64,000 bases of DNA from Quercus robur (Eukaryota; Streptophyta; Magnoliopsida; Fagales; Fagaceae): contig NC_065539.1 in assembly GCF_932294415.1 (NCBI RefSeq), positions 33,482,001 through 33,546,000 on the forward strand, written 5' to 3'. The translations under genes and the position numbers were made by a program. Position 1 is the first letter of the stretch, and the number at the start of each line of letters is the position of its first letter. Below, one piece after another: positions 39,538 through 51,694 of this stretch. Under the pieces are notes generated by a model that was given only the letters and a program-made list of their open reading frames with translations, searched no databases and was not told where the DNA came from.

Positions 39538-41709
39538 AAGCATCCATAGCAGTGGAGCTAATAATTTAGCTATTTGGCACCACAAAAAGTTACTTTATCT
39601 ATTTTACTTACTCACTTTACAAAACACCCAGTAGCGGTGGATCTATTTTAGCTTTTAACACAATAAAATAATATATCTACTACAATAAAATAATATATCC
39701 ACTATAATAAACAACAATCACAACTACCATAACCGCTACTGCTGCCACTATCGCCGCCCCCATTGCTACCGCCACCAACTCTTCCACTGCCACCGCCACA
39801 TGATAGCAAATAATCGTTTAGTGTTAACAAGTGATTTTTTAACCCGAAATTATACTTATACATTTTTTTTTTTACTAAAACAATTTCTCAATCATCATAA
39901 TAGCAAATAATTATCTAGTGTAACAATAATATTTTGTTTTAACCCCAAATTATATATATACAAAATTTATCTTCTTTTTTTTAAAATCTTTTTTGAGAAA
40001 CAAACACACACAAAAGAGAGGGAAAAGAGTTATAACACAAAGGCACATCACAACTCATCCACTCAAAAGCCATGATAGTTGAGTTGAGTATATTAAAAAA
40101 AAAAAAAAAAGTCTAAAACGCCACCGTTTAAAAAATAAAGAAAGCTAGGTACAAGTTGAATTTTTTTTTTCATTTAACATTAAATTGCTAAGAATTTCGT
40201 TAGTTGCCCAGTTTCAAAACAAAGTGGAAAAGTAGCATCTCGAGTTTTTAAAACTCGAGTTCAGGGTAGAAATCGTGTTTCTAATACTCGAGATCCTGAG
40301 CTACAAGCATCTGACATGGACTTTTTTCCACGTGGAGCCACGTTGAAATCGAGTTTCTAATACTCGATTTGTGATCATATTGGCACTTAAGCATCCAGAC
40401 TCCAAAACACAAGAACTCTCCTTCACACCCAAACATACAAACCCCAAACCTGAAACAAGCGCATCTCATCGGCGGCAAAAAATTCATCGGTGGTAGAAAA
40501 CCCATTGGCAAACCCTCACTCTACCAGAGACAAGTGCATCTCATCGGCAGTAGAAAACCCATTGGCGGACGCTTAAGTGTTCTAGAATATGATCACCTCA
40601 CTCTGCTCTCTCACTATCTCGCACTGAGGTCACTGTCTCGCACTCAGCTCTATCACTACTCCTATTTATTCATTATCAAACCACATCTATCCCCTAGAAA
40701 TTTTGTTTTTCCCCTATTTCCACATAACCCCAAACCAGATACATAAAACACTTGGAGTTTTATTCCGGTAGAAATCGAGTCTTGCAGACTCGAGATCAGT
40801 GGCATTTCTCATTGAAAATCGAGTCTTAAAGACTTGGTTTTGCTTTGTAAAACTTGAGTCTATAAGACTCGAGATCTATGTGGCATAATAGTGCATAATA
40901 GTGTCCAACTCAACAAGTAGGAAGCGAGTCTTTAAGCTTCAAGTTTCATAAGGAACTCAAGTTTCTAAAACTAGAGATGCTAGTTTCTAAAACTCAAGAT
41001 GCTAGTTTCTAACTATCTTTCAAACGTGTGTTAACTTGCTATATTCTATCCCTTTACTATGCTAGAACCCAAATATCCTCGCATGAGTTCATTAAATGGT
41101 TTAAAATAATAGTTTAAAACCACATAGTATTATTAAAGTATATTATAATATAATATAATATAAATCTTGGCACTATGTCTTCTTCTTCGAAATCAAGCTG
41201 CAGACGTTTCTATTGAAAAGAAAAAAAATAAAGAAAGCTAGGCAGCAAAGACCATAGATCGGAGTTGCTAGTTTGGGCAGGCGATGTTAGCCTAGTGCTT
41301 TGTGCAGATCAGCTCCCGAAGCCGTTCTTCTTGTTCATGATTCTCAGCTAGCCCACGTTTCTTCATCTTTGTTGGGAAAAATTGAGAAAGATAACAAAAA
41401 CTGAGACTAATAGATGAATTTGGTGGTAAAGGGGTATCTGATGAGAAGAGAAAAAAAATGAGAAGGAAAAAAAGAAGAAAGTAGAGAGAGAGAGAGAGAG
41501 AATGATTTTTTAATGAGAAAAAAGAGAAAATTTTAGTAAAATATTATTTTTTTTAGCTTTTTGCTACCGTGCACAACCATAAAGAGTTGTGCACTGTAGC
41601 AAAAAACTAAAATTTTTTACCTATAATACCATTACTGCAGCATGCATTTTTGTGTTTTGGTGAAGCTAAAATAGCTATATAGCTATTTAGCTTCACTGCT
41701 ACTAATGCT
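39538..41709. mobile_element. PIF/Harbinger-like non-autonomous element in unit 2, 2.17 kb
   Basis: Inserted upstream of copy 2 at a site that is empty in unit 1 (GGTATTAGTGGTTCAACTC). The left end AAGCATCCATAGCAGTGGAG and the right end CACTGCTACTAATGCT form an inverted pair; the left TTA duplication is at 39535-39537. Near the right end a 25-bp inverted repeat (41553-41577 / 41586-41610, two mismatches) contains GCTAC(C/A)GTGCACAAC. GCCGCC/ACCGCC-rich bits lie near 39735-39805. No transposase. Confidence 0.75.
40158..41080. mobile_element. Palindrome module, 923 bp, nested in the Harbinger-like element
   Basis: Flanked by 9-mers GTACAAGTT (40149-40157) and GCATGAGTT (41081-41089); unit 4 has GCACAAGTT on the right. 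Unit 3 carries a single uninterrupted GCGCAAGTT (48787-48795), the empty site. A 9-bp duplication suggests a Mutator-like family. Inside are CTCGAG...CTCGAG imperfect palindromes near 40238-40262, 40280-40297, 40350-40376, 40766-40795, 40815-40835, 40855-40885 and 40960-40985. No coding domain. Confidence 0.65.
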
Positions 41710-41849
41710 GGTTCAACTCTCGGTGATCCAAAGTCCTTTTTCATAGGCGTTGCCAATTTCAACCACCTAATGCCTATTTCAAAGCAGAAATACAAGCCTA
41801 CTCCTTACATCAACAAACACGTACTTATGTATAGCATAATTCCTGACTT

Positions 41850-41890
41850 CCATGTGTCACTTCTCTATGGACCTTTAACTGCTATAAATA
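41850..41890 (+). promoter_or_regulatory. KIN/LEA copy 2 promoter
   Basis: The position of copy 1's G-box reads CCATGTGTCAC here (CATGTG), an E-box/MYC-like core without the ACGT of an ABRE. TATAAATA lies at 41883-41890. An extra CATAATTCCTG segment lies just upstream, also present in copies 3 and 4. Confidence 0.6.
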
Positions 41891-41974
41891 CTTCTAAAAA
41901 CAAGGCAGAATAACATTGAGATCAAGAAATTGAAAAAGTTGAAAACTTGGTTATATAACATTTTTTGAGCAAAG

Positions 41975-43692
41975 ATGGCCAGCGCAAAGCAAAATTACAA
42001 ATCAGGTCAAGCCCATGGACAAGGCCAGGTAGGAAAATTTTCCAATGGGGATTAAATTATATTCTTTTAATTAACCATGTTTTTTTTATGGGACTTTTAT
42101 AATTTAACCATGTTAGCACTTAGCACCATATTTGTAAGAGCATTAGTTTTAGGAGTTGTAAAACTCCCAATATGCAATTTTATACCATCAAACCACAAAA
42201 TCAAAAGCATTACTTGGGATGTTATTTAAAATAAAAAATTGCAACCAAGCTATAGCAATATTTTGCAACCAAGCAGTAGCAAGATGGTATTTTCTTTTAA
42301 ATAGTTTTTTATTGTCTCTCACATATTTTATATTATTTCTAATTCTCCTAATCTCTCTCTCTCTCACATTATTGTCTCTCACCTCTTTTTAAATAGTTTT
42401 TTTTTTTTATTGTCTCTCACCTCTTTTGGGTTATATTATTTTATTGTGTAGATATATTATTTTAATATAGGAAAATATAAACTAGGACATTGGGTATTGG
42501 GTGTATTGTAAAGTTGGATGATATAATAAATAAAGTAGCTTTTTAGATGGTAAAATAGAACATTTTTTTGCAATCTTGAATGCTAATGCTTGAAGATATT
42601 GATTATTGACTATTCATTTTGAGTAATGATTATTACATGTGTATATAGTATATATGTTATTTGTAATACAACAAGGCAAATGTTAAAATAATGTGGGTCA
42701 TATTTAATAAAAAAAAAATTGGATAAATGGGAGAAATTGTATAAAGTTGACCCTAAAGCTTATAAAGTTAACAAAATACTGACATAAAACTAAGTGGTTG
42801 ACAAAATTCTGATATAAAGTGGTAAATTATAACATAAAGTGGTGTGTTAACGGGCACTTTATAGTGCCCATTCACACAACCCATATAACAATAACTAACG
42901 ATTTATTTTTGTGGTTGGGCAGGCCAAGACTGAAGAGTGGGTTCAATCCACAAAGGACACAGCCAATACAGCCAAAGACAGGACAGCTAGTGCAGCTCAA
43001 TCTGCTAAAGATAGGACAGCCAGTGTAGCTCAATCAGCTCAGGAGTCTGCCCAACATGGAAAGGATCAAAGTGCTGGCTTCCTCCAGCAGGTTCTCCCTT
43101 ATTTTATTTTATTTTTCAAGGGATGTTACCAAATTCAATAGTCTCTAGACAAATAAAAATCCTCTAATATATCTTCTTATAATAAAGTTATTAAAGTTAA
43201 AAAATGAAAAAAAAAAAAAAAAAAAAATCAAACGCATGATTGCTTCAATTAATTGAGTATAAAGTGGATCATCAAAACTACGATAGAGTTTAGAAAATTT
43301 ACATTCATTTGAAGTTTTGTTAATAACATTTGCACTTCATAAACATATATGGGTTGGTTTGGGTTTTACCCGTTTTAGGTCTTGTAGGGTATCTGAGTTA
43401 AAAATACAAAAACCCACACACATATGTTTACACTCAACCATGGACTTTTTTGCATCACATGCTATATTAGAATGAGAGATTTATAATTTATTAGACTTCT
43501 AGTTGAGCTTATATATAGAAAAAAAAATACATTTAAATGTTTATGCCTTGGATTTTAGGAGTATATTCACGGTGCAACATTGTTAATTTGTTCCTGTAAT
43601 AGACCGGAGAACAGGTGAAGAACATGGCTCAAAACGCTGTAGACAGTGTGAAGAACACGATTGGAATGGCTGAAAATAATGCTAAGAAATGA
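41975..43692 (+). CDS. KIN/LEA-like small hydrophilic stress protein, copy 2 (103 aa)
   Basis: Exons 41975-42028, 42923-43090 and 43603-43692, the same lengths and phases as copy 1. Exon 1 is identical in protein sequence. The middle repeats read AKDRTASAAQS and AKDRTASVAQS, closer to a regular 11-mer LEA consensus than in copy 1, and the tail has MAENNAKK. The reading frame is intact with all splice sites. Family and presumed role as for copy 1: a disordered desiccation/cold protein of the cytoplasm or nucleus. Introns keep over 90% resemblance to those of copies 1, 3 and 4 by eye, so the duplication is recent. Confidence 0.9.
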
Positions 43693-45519
43693 AAGAAAAC
43701 ACTTATGTGTCTCTCATATTATGATGTTACATTAATGGATTTAGGTTGTTTTTTTTTTTGTTTGTTTTTTCACCTAGGTTTTTGCTCAACCTGACTAACA
43801 GGGAAAAGCAACATCGCAGTTGAAGTGAGATTTTTTTTAAGAAAACTCCTCTCGGATGTAATAAAGACATTTGCTTTTCATTATTTTGATTTTTCCCTTT
43901 TCATTATAATATGAGATGTAATAAAGGCTTAACAATAATACATATGTAAAGTTGATTTGTTTCACCTTCTTCAATATCTTTATGCATCTTCTCAATATAT
44001 GTGTGTGTGTGTGTAGAATTTCCCATTTTTTGTTAATATTTCTAAGGATGTATAGCCAATTTGCCATACAGAACCAATTTAAGTTGTATATTCAATGTTT
44101 TTATCTTCTTCTTTGTTTAGAGAACTTATTTTCATTAATTTATTATGTTTAAAAAATAATATTGGCTAAAAGAAGGTATGGTGTAATAACTCTTGAAATG
44201 GAATAAGTTTTTTGGTAAACCAGAGACTATATTAATTTAAAGCAATAAAGTTTGGGCATAGCTTCTTAGGGTACATGCTAATGGCATCAAAGTATAAAAG
44301 CATTACAATGTCTGAAGGTAGACAAACAAAGCTAGTAAAATCTTCTTGTTGATGCGCCATTCTTAGCCAATATGTCTGCACGCTGATTAGCTTCCTAGTA
44401 ACAGTAATTAAACTTCACCTTTGGAATTGATCCCAAAAGGTAGCTGCAGTTTGACATAAGGAGAGTGTGAGCAGTGTTTATATAGGAATTGCATGTCCAT
44501 GAGATCAATGGGATATCATAATGCTGGACCAGTCTAATCCTCCATAGATCTAAAAATTTTATAATATATATTGGTATAATTTATTTATTTATTATTAATC
44601 AATAGTAATGTAAAATTATTGGCTAATTCCTATGTCAACAAGTGTTTAAGAAGATTATATTCAAATAACTTGGTTATGTATAAGTTGAGTCAAAAATAGC
44701 TTGGAGAGATCAAGTTTCAAAAGACTTGCTTGGGTAATTTTATTTTCACTCGAGCAAACTCAAAATATAAAGTTTGCTTGACCTTTGCTTAAGCAATATA
44801 ATGATTAGGAGTGTCCACAAATTGGGTTTGGTCGGATTGCCCACCAACCTGCTCGCAACTGGTGGAACATGAGTTCAACAGTAAAATTTCTAGTTAAATG
44901 AGAGTAAACATGAATGCATGTTGATTAAACAAGAGAAAATTATGAGACCCAATTTCTTTTAGACTTGTTGATGATTAAGAATTAGACTAATGAAGAGGCT
45001 GTGCTCATACCCTTTCAAGGGGGAACAAAGGTATGTTAATCTCATACACGTGGTGTCTCCATGAACTTACTAATGAGTATAGCTAAACTATACTCATGCC
45101 TTCCAAACCATAGAGCTTAACTAACCCTATGAAAGTACATGAGTTTGGTTTATGATTTTGAAATTTGAAGAGACAAGCTATTTTGGTTTGACATAGATGT
45201 TGGATTTTCTTGAGAAACCAAGCAAATTTAGTTATTGTCCACCCCATATCATATTTTTGTAACGTTAATTATTGTTGCACACATTGAGTTACACACTGTC
45301 ATACACATTTAGCTCAAATTGTGTTTTCAAAACACAATTTCATTTGTGTCCTGTAAACACGATCTATAACTATCACTACTTTTTACATCAATTAAAGCAA
45401 TTGGTTGTGAGGCCCACCCCATAGAGAGAGAGTATTGACCATGAAGTATGAACCCTACTGGTGTAGTAAAGAGTAAAAACTTAACAAACTCATTTTGAGG
45501 TGAGGAAAATATGGGTTGT

Positions 45520-47437
45520 TGCTATGGTTCAGACAACACCAAAAGGAGATTGCATTGCATGTGGATAACAATATAAGAAGATAAGGATGATGGTTTTCAA
45601 GTTGAATTCAAATAAGCTTTTGCAGTGGATCTGTAGTAGATTAGGATGAGGATTTCTGCAATAAATTAGGATTAGGGTTAGGATTAGGATTAATATTTGT
45701 ATTTCAATTCAAATAGGAGTTGGGTCCTATGTTTTAGGAATTTGTGGTGATGAGGATTATCTCCTCACTAGTATTTATGTACGTAGGAATTATGAATGAA
45801 GCGAGTAGAAATTAAACCAAAAACTCTATTATCCCTCTCAAGTTGAAGAGGCTAGTCACCTCGAATCGATTAAGTTATCTTTTTGATTTTCCAGTTCACA
45901 ACATTTGGTATCAGAGCCAGATGACAAAGAACCCGAATCCACCACCCACACGTTCCACAACCAATGACGACCGCATATCAGCCTTGGAAGTTAGTAATCA
46001 CTCTATTCGGAGGCAGGTTGAAGCCCAAAGGGAAGAGTTTGTTAAAGAGTTTACTAATATAAAGAAAACCATGGAGGCTCTCTCTAGTGCTATTGCTCAA
46101 ATGGGACGAAGAATTGAAGGAATGGACATCCAAAATAATACTACTCCTCACAACAGCCGTCATGAAGAAGGCTCAACCAACCGGAATCATAATCATGAAG
46201 GAAGTTCACACAATCGTAATAGCGGCTCAGAGGGAACTCAAGGAGGGACAATTGGGGGAGTACAAACCCGAATTTTCCGAGTAGACTTTCCTCAATTTAA
46301 TGGTGAAGATCCCACTGGGTGGATTTACAAGGCAGAAATTTTTTTCAAGTACCAGAAAAATGTAGATGAGGAAAAGATAACACTCACTTCCTTCCACCAA
46401 TAGGACGACGCTCTCCAATGGTACCAGTGGTTTGAGAAAACACAAACGAATGTTTCATGGGAAGAATTTACACATGCCTTGTGTGTTTGTTTTGGACCCT
46501 CTGATTATGAGGACTTTGAAGAGGCTTTAGCCAAACTTTGCCAAACAGGAATAGTTAGAGAATATCAAGCCCAATTTGAGCGAATAGCATCTTGAGTGCA
46601 AGAATGGCCAGAGAAAGCTTTGATAGGGAGTTACATAGGAGGATTAAAGGATGAAATACGATCAGAGGTGAAGTTGTTTCGTCCTACAACACTTGTTCAT
46701 GCTACCAACCTAGCTCGATTACAAGAGGAGAAACTCCAACGCACTAGTGAACCGCCACCCAAAACCGGTCTCATTCCTTTACCCCAGACAAGATCCAGTC
46801 CAAATCCAACACGTAACTCATAAATATTAACTTCAGCAACATTCAAAAAATTATCATGGTCTGAGATGCAAGGCAGACGTGAGAAGGGACTTTGCTATAA
46901 CTATGATGAAAAATTCGAACCTAGACACCATTGTAAGACCACCCCACAAGTCTTCCTACTTGATACTCTAGATGAAGCAGAAGTGTATGGACGAAAAACA
47001 CTATTCCCTCACTAGAATCTTGAGGACAAGATTTGCCTTCAAGGGGAAGGGAATGCTATGGTTCAGACAACACCAAAAGGAGATTGCATTGCATGTGGAT
47101 AACAATATAAGAAGATAAGGATGATGGTTTTCAAGTTGAATTCAAATGAGCTTCTGCAGTAGATCTGTAGTAGATTAGAATGAGAATTTCTGCAATAAAT
47201 TAGAATTAGGAATAGCATTAGGATTAATATTTGTATTTCAATTCAAATAGGAGTTGGGTCCTATGTTTTAGGAATTTGTGGTGATGAGGATTATCTCCTC
47301 ACTAGTATTTATGTACGTAGGAATTATGAATGAAGCAAGCAGAAATTAAACCAAAAACTCTATTATCCCTCTCAAGTTCAGGAGGCTAGTCACCCCGAAT
47401 CGACTAAGTTATCTTTTTGATTTTCCAGTTCACAACA
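45520..47437 (+). mobile_element. Short non-autonomous Ty3/gypsy-type LTR element (gag only), 1.9 kb
   Basis: Two 384-bp LTRs (45520-45903 and 47054-47437) start TGCTATGG and end CACAACA. The target duplication is GTTGT/GTTGC (45515-45519, 47438-47442), and the empty site is readable in unit 1. A primer-binding site TGGTATCAGAGCC (initiator tRNA-Met type) follows the left LTR and a purine tract AAGGGGAAGGGAA precedes the right one. The interior of about 1.15 kb resembles a plant gypsy gag region, broken in about two or three places, with no pol. The LTRs differ at 15 positions by my count (about 4%), suggesting an age of roughly one to a few million years depending on the rate. A fossil. Confidence 0.85.
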
Positions 47438-47926
47438 GTTGCAAAGTCCGATCTGTGAAGTGAAGTCTGTGTAGCCCATATGATTTGAAAAGTGACCCAT
47501 TTGCATGACAAGAAGTAGAGTAAAACACCAACTAGTAATCGTATAGACAATTAATTGGGCTTTTCGCCTTAGGCCTTGCACATGTTTAGTCCAATTTTTA
47601 TGTTATGTGAGATTTGTATTTATTGACAAAATGAGAGGTGCCACGTGGCTAAAAAAAGCCTTTGGCCTTCGACATTTCAATTTTTTTCTTCTCAAACTAG
47701 AATCATAACTTTTGTCTCAATTCTAATGTAGCAAATGGGTGAGTGATTGTCTATCATTTTTAGATGTACTTACTAATTTTTCTCTACCACTATCACATCA
47801 AAATTGTGGTAAAAATTATGACACAAAAGTTGTCTACACAGGTTTTTATCTATCTTTTTCCACCCTCTGTTCTAATTAATACCATTGCTTCCAATTAGTC
47901 ATGGTTTTTATTCCTTTTCGGTATTA

Positions 47927-49161
47927 GAGCATCCACAACAGTGGAGCTAAAAATTTAGCTATTTGTCACTACAAAAAATTACTTTATCTATTTTACCTAC
48001 TCACTTTACAAAACATCCAGCAGCAGTGGATCTATTTTAGCTTTTAATATAATAAAATAATATAAACATCATAACAAAATAATATATCCACTACAATAAA
48101 CAATAATCACAACCATCGCAACCGCTACCGTTGCCACCACAGCCGCCCCCACCGTCGTTGCAACCGACTCTTCCACTGCCACCGCCACCACCATTGCCAC
48201 CGCCGCCACATGATAGCAAATAATCCTTTAGTGTTAACAAGTGATTTTTTAACCTCAAATTATACTTATACATTTTTTTTTTTTACTAAAACAAATTCTC
48301 AATCATCATGGTATCAAATAATCATCTAGTGGCAACGAATTTAGCTTTAGAAAGCCGTTTTTCACCCCCACCGTCGCTGCAACCAACTCTTCCACTGCCT
48401 CCACCATCACCACCGCCACCGCCACCACATGATAGCAAATAATCGTTTAGTGTTAACAAGTGATTTTTTAACCCCAAATTATACTTATACATTTTTTTTT
48501 TTACTAAAACAAATTCTCAATCATCATGGTAGCAAATAATCATCTAGTGGCAACGAATTTAGCTTTAGAAAGCCGTTTCATGTTTTTGTTTTAACCCCAA
48601 ATTATATATATACAAATTTATCTTTTTTTTTTTTAGAAACAAACACACACAAAAGAGAAGGAAAAGGGTTATAACACAAAGGCACACCACAACTCCTCCA
48701 CTCAAAAGCCATGATAATTGAGTTGAGTATATTAAAAAAAAAAAAAAAGTCTAAAACGCTACCGTTTAAAAAATAAAGAAAGCTAGGCGCAAGTTCATTA
48801 AATGGTTTAAAAATAAAAGTTTAAAACCACACAATATTATTAAAGTATATTATATTATAATATAATATAAATCTTGGCAGTATGTCTTCTTCTTCAAAAA
48901 CTAAGACTAATAGATGAATTTGGTGGTAAAAGGGCATCTGATGAGAAGAGAAAATAGCGAAAGAGAAAAAAAAAATGAGAAGGAAAAAAAAGAAGAAAGA
49001 AGAGAAGCCGGAGAGAGAGATAGAAAGAAAGAAAAGAGAAAATGATTTTTTAATAAGAAAAGAAAGAGAAATTTAATATATATATTTTTTTTTTAGCTTT
49101 TTGCTACAGTTTTTTGCATAGATTTTTGTGTTTTGATTTAGCTTCATTGTTGCTAATGCGC
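47927..49161. mobile_element. PIF/Harbinger-like element in unit 3, 1.2 kb
   Basis: Left end GAGCATCCACAACAGTGGAG, right end ...TTGCTAATGCGC, with TTA duplications at 47924-47926 and 49162-49164; this is the cleanest TSD of the three duplicated copies. It sits at the same site as the element in unit 2, so it descends from one insertion, but it has no palindrome module. Confidence 0.72.
48147..48584 (+). repeat. 219-bp tandem duplication with ACC/GCC-rich tracts
   Basis: CTTCCACTGCC recurs at 48170 and 48389, and the flanking TTAGCTTTAGAAAGCCGTTT recurs in both copies. Each copy opens with an ACCGCCACC-rich microsatellite whose antisense frame encodes Gly repeats. Present only in unit 3 in this doubled form. 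Confidence 0.75.
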
Positions 49162-49315
49162 TTACTGGTTCAACTCTTGGTGATCCAAAGTCCTTTTTCA
49201 AAGCCCATATCTAGTTGCCAATTTCAGCCACCCAATGCCTATTTCAAAGCAGAAATACAAGCCTACTCCTTACATCAACAAACACGTACTTATGTATAGC
49301 ATAATTCCTGACTTC

Positions 49316-49355
49316 CATGTGTCACTTCTCTATGGACCTCTAACTGCTATAAATA
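49316..49355 (+). promoter_or_regulatory. KIN/LEA copy 3 promoter
   Basis: CATGTG at 49316-49321 in place of the G-box, and TATAAATA at 49348-49355, about 85 bp upstream of the ATG. Confidence 0.6.
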
Positions 49356-49439
49356 CTTCAGAAAACAAGGCAGAATAACATTGAGATCAAGAAATTGAAA
49401 AAGTTGAAAACTTGGTTATATAACATTTTCTGAGCAAAC

Positions 49440-49521
49440 ATGGCCAGCGCAAAGCAAAATTACAAATCAGGTCAAGCCCATGGGCAGGGCCAGGTAGGAA
49501 AATTTTCCAATGGGGATTAAG

Positions 49522-49553
<32 letters not shown>

Positions 49554-49889
49554 TTTTGAGAATGGATTAAGTTATATTCTTTTAATTAACCATGTTTTTT
49601 TTTTTTTTTATTTTTTATTGGGACTTTTATAATTTAACCATGTTAGCACTTAGCACCATATTTGTAAGAGCATTAGGATTAGGAGTTGTAAAACTCCCGA
49701 TATGCAATTTTATACCATCAAAACACAAAATCAAAAGCATTACTTGGGATGTTATTTTTAAAAAAATTTGCAACCAAGCTACAACAATATTTTGCAAACA
49801 AGCAGTAGCAAGATGGTTTTTTTTTTTTTTTTTTTTTTTAAGTAGTTTTTTATTGTCTCTCACATATTTTATATTATTTCCAATTCTTC

Positions 49890-49954
<65 letters not shown>

Positions 49955-50763
49955 TATTGTCTCTCACCTCTTTTGGGTTATATTATTTTATTGTGTAGAT
50001 ATATTATTTTAATATAGGAAAATAGAAATTAGGATGTTGGATATTGGATATTGGATATTGGGTATATTGTAAAGAGGGATTATATAATACATAAAGTAGC
50101 TTTTTAAATGGTAAAATAGAATATTTTTTGCAATCCTGAATGCTAATGCTTAAAGATATTGATTATTGACCATTCATTTTGAGTAATGATTATTACATGT
50201 GTATAGAGTATACATGTTATTTGTAAAACAACAAGGCAGATGTTAAAATAATGTGGGTCATATTTAATAAAAAAAATTGGATAAATGGGGAAATTGTATA
50301 AAGTTGACCCTAAAATTTATAAAGTTAACAAAATACTGACGTAAAGCTAAGTAGCTGACAAAATTCTGATATAAAGTGGTAAATTCTGACATAAAGTGGT
50401 GTGTTAACGGGCACTTTAAGATGCCCATTAACACAACCCATATAACAATAACTAACCATTTATTTTTGTGTTTGGGCAGGCCAAGACTGAAGAGTGGGTT
50501 CAATCCACAAAGGACACAGCCAATGCAACCAAAGACAAGACAGCTAGTGCAGCTCAATCTGCTAAAGACAAGACAACGAGTGCAGCTCAATCAACTCAAG
50601 AGTCTGCCCAACATGGAAAGGATCAAAGTGCTGGCTTCCTCCAGCAGGTTCTCCCTTATTTTATTTTATTTTTCAAGGGATGTTACCAAATTCAATAGTC
50701 TCTAGACAAATAAAAATCCTCTAATATATCTTCTTATAATAAAGTAATCAAAGTTAAAAAATG

Positions 50764-50795
<32 letters not shown>

Positions 50796-51272
50796 AAACG
50801 CATGATTGCTTCAATTAATTGAGTATAAAGTGGATCATCAAAACTACAATAAAGTCTAGAAAATTTACATTCATTCGGAGTTTTATTAATAACATTTGCA
50901 CTTCATAAACATATATGGGTTGGTTTGGGTTTTACCCGTTTTAGGTCTTGTTGGGTATCTGAGTTATTTCCTAACAAAGAAAAAAACAAAAACCCACACA
51001 CATATGTTTACACTCAACTATGGACTTTTTTGCATCATATGCTATATCAGAATGAGAGATTTATAATTTATTAGACTTCTAGTTTTAGCTTATATGTAAA
51101 AAAATTATATATTTAAATGTTTATGCCTTGGATTTTAGGAGGATATTCACGGTGCAACATTGTTAATTTGTTCCTGTAACAGACCGAAGAACAGGTGAAG
51201 AACATGGCTCAAAACGCTGTAGACAGTGTGAAGAACACGATTGGAATGGCTGAAAATAACGCTAAGAAATGA
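49440..51272 (+). CDS. KIN/LEA-like small hydrophilic stress protein, copy 3 (103 aa)
   Basis: Exons 49440-49493, 50480-50647 and 51183-51272, with splice sites and phases as in the other copies. The middle repeats are TKDKTASAAQS and AKDKTTSAAQS, and exon 3 begins TEEQVKNMAQNAVD where the others have TGEQ. The frame is intact. Intron 1 is enlarged by an AT microsatellite (about 49525-49545), poly-T and a long CT microsatellite (49893-49950). Family and presumed stress-protective role as in copy 1; expression divergence is possible because the promoter G-box is changed. Confidence 0.9.
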
Positions 51273-51694
51273 GAGAAAACACTTATTTGTCTCTCATATT
51301 ATGATGCTACATTAATGGATTTAGGCTGTTTTTTTGTTGGTTTTTTCACCTAGGTTTTTGCTCTTCCTAACTAACAGGGACAAGCAACATCGCCGTTGAA
51401 GTGAGATTTCTTTTCAGAAAACTCCTCTCGGTTGTAATAAAGACATTTGCTTTTCATTATTTTGATTTTTCCCTTTTCATTATAATATGAGATGTAATAA
51501 AGGCTTAACAATAATACATATGTAAAGTTGATTTGTTTCACCTTCTTCAATATCTTTATGCATCTTCTAAATATATACATTCATATATATATATATATAT
51601 ATATATCTTTATGTAGAATTTTCCATTTTTTGTTAATGTTTCTAAGGATGTATAGCCAATTTGCCATACATAACCAATTTAAGTGGTATATTTC

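Larger units (their letters stand above)
37510..44484 (+). repeat. Segmental duplication unit 2 (carries KIN/LEA copy 2)
   Basis: Seven kilobases, joined to unit 1 at GTTTATATAG|GAATTGC. Relative to unit 1 it carries an extra 0.6 kb (37630-38205), a local 476-bp tandem duplication and a 2.17-kb Harbinger-like insertion with the palindrome module inside. Gene, promoter and downstream DNA otherwise align along their whole length. Confidence 0.85.

Noticed and set aside
45655-45700. TTAGGGTTAGGATTAGG, telomere-like
   Set aside because: Only a few imperfect units inside an LTR; the plant telomere repeat is TTTAGGG in long arrays, and the partner LTR has lost the pattern.
48091-48273. Gly-rich minus-strand frame
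   Set aside because: Product of an ACC/GCC microsatellite inside a MITE; no start context or conservation in units 2 and 4.
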